From assembly GCA_016705685.1 (NCBI GenBank), contig JADJLB010000010.1, positions 712,501 to 776,500 of the forward strand: DNA of 64,000 nucleotides, in the 5' to 3' direction. The position numbers and the translations under genes are program-made. The notes under the pieces were generated by a model. It did no database searches. It saw only the letters and a list, made by a program, of their open reading frames with translations, and had not been told where the DNA came from. Shown piece by piece: positions 63,183 to 64,000 of the stretch; the first letter of the stretch is position 1; each line of letters begins with the position of its first letter. The stretch comes from Propionivibrio sp. (lineage in GTDB: Bacteria > Pseudomonadota > Gammaproteobacteria > Burkholderiales > Rhodocyclaceae).

Positions 63183-64000
63183 ATGATTCCGGAACTCGGA
63201 CACTTCGCTCTGATCGTCGCGCTTTGCGTGGCGCTTGTACAAGGCACCCTGCCGTTGATCGGCGCCCACCGGCGGCAACCCGGATGGATCGCCCTGGCCC
63301 GCCCGGCGGCCCGCGCCCAGGCCCTGTTGATGGCCGTTGCCTTCGGCTGTCTGACAAGCGCTTTCGTCAGCAACGATTTCTCGGTTATCTATGTGGCGCA
63401 ACATTCGAATACCTTGCTGCCGATACAGTACCGTGTGGCCGCCGTGTGGGGTGGCCATGAAGGCTCACTGCTGCTCTGGGTCATGATGCTGTCGTTGTGG
63501 ACTCTGGCGGTTTCAGTCTTTTCGAAACAACTTCCCGACTACATGGTCGCCCGGGTACTCGGCGTGCTGGCCTTGGTGACCGCCGGTTTCCTGCTGTTCA
63601 TCCTGTTCACCTCGAACCCCTTCGAGCGCCTGCTGCCGGGCGCCGACGAAGGGCGCGATCTCAACCCGCTCTTGCAGGACCCCGGCCTGATCATCCACCC
63701 ACCGATGCTCTACATGGGCTACGTCGGCTTCTCGGTGGCCTATGCCTTTGCCGTCGCCGCCCTGCTCTCCGGACAACTCGACGCCGCCTGGGCACGCTGG
63801 TCACGCCCGTGGACCACCGCGGCCTGGATATTCCTCACCCTGGGCATCGCGCTCGGCTCCTGGTGGGCCTATTACGAACTCGGCTGGGGCGGCTGGTGGT
63901 TCTGGGACCCGGTCGAGAATGCTTCCTTCATGCCGTGGCTGGTCGGCACGGCCCTGATTCACTCGCTGGCGGTCACCGAAAAACGCGGGAGCTTCAAGAA
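63183..64000 (+). CDS. ccmF: heme lyase subunit CcmF, N-terminal part (runs off the right edge)
   Basis: 272 residues are visible from the ATG at 63183 to the window end. [20 protein letters not shown] opens the protein. [40 protein letters not shown] and the tryptophan-rich [20 protein letters not shown] are the CcmF core with heme-binding His residues. It joins heme to apocytochrome c with CcmH. It is truncated only by the window. Confidence 0.95.
   Translation, partial: MIPELGHFALIVALCVALVQGTLPLIGAHRRQPGWIALARPAARAQALLMAVAFGCLTSAFVSNDFSVIYVAQHSNTLLPIQYRVAAVWGGHEGSLLLWVMMLSLWTLAVSVFSKQLPDYMVARVLGVLALVTAGFLLFILFTSNPFERLLPGADEGRDLNPLLQDPGLIIHPPMLYMGYVGFSVAYAFAVAALLSGQLDAAWARWSRPWTTAAWIFLTLGIALGSWWAYYELGWGGWWFWDPVENASFMPWLVGTALIHSLAVTEKRGSFK

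Overview
The window reads as one contiguous stretch of a betaproteobacterial chromosome, plausibly Rhodocyclales or a close relative. The evidence is the combination of gshA-gshB next to a permease-less PTS (EIIA-HPr-EI), metX-metW, mreBCD-mrdA-rodA-rlpA divergent from gatCAB, and a System I cytochrome c maturation operon (ccmABCDEF). No rRNA, tRNA, insertion sequence, prophage or CRISPR array was seen. Both edges cut genes: ggt on the left and ccmF on the right.

Layout. 1-3.0 kb: gamma-glutamyltransferase, a ketopantoate reductase and a PhzF-like isomerase. 3.2-4.5 kb: an orphan protein with an N-terminal zinc ribbon and a C-terminal PD-(D/E)XK-like nuclease domain, followed by a small unknown ORF. 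4.6-11 kb: a stress islet with Hsp20 (its Shine-Dalgarno appears masked by a U-rich hairpin), an AI-2E-type exporter, BON, GlsB/YeaQ, CsbD, a 24-residue membrane peptide, two small lipoproteins and two tandem Crp/Fnr-type regulators. Three copies of a palindrome TGTRCG-N4-CGYACA lie in the intergenic spaces of this islet. 11.3-16 kb: an orphan FixJ-like regulator, ahpF and ahpC behind a good OxyR site, and the ABC-F ATPase ybiT.

16.2-32.2 kb is an outer-membrane remodelling block. It has a YejM/PbgA-like membrane sulfatase, an OmpR/QseC-type two-component pair, three extra membrane glycosyltransferases and a complete L-Ara4N lipid A pathway in the order arnT-arnE-arnB-arnC-arnA(formyltransferase)-arnA(decarboxylase)-arnD. 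ArnA is split into two genes and there is a single ArnE/F-like flippase subunit. Together these would make UDP-L-Ara4N and transfer it to lipid A, lowering the negative surface charge. ugd is not in the window.

32.3-43.4 kb: an orphan N6-adenine methyltransferase, gshA, gshB, apbE, the regulatory PTS, then a SAM-II-type riboswitch with a terminator hairpin in front of metX-metW, ampG and a SMUG1-like glycosylase. 43.5-50.9 kb: a yqjD-yqjE-yqjK membrane-stress operon, xthA, pyrE, a coiled-coil secreted protein, and gatC-gatA-(lipoprotein)-gatB. 51-57.7 kb: the rod-shape/elongasome operon. 57.8-64 kb: hypF, then a well-spaced FNR/ANR box and -10 element before the ccm operon.

The most interesting items are the SAM-II riboswitch, the shared palindrome of the stress islet, the Hsp20 thermometer hairpin, the zinc-ribbon nuclease and the rearranged arn locus with its neighbouring sensors and glycosyltransferases.
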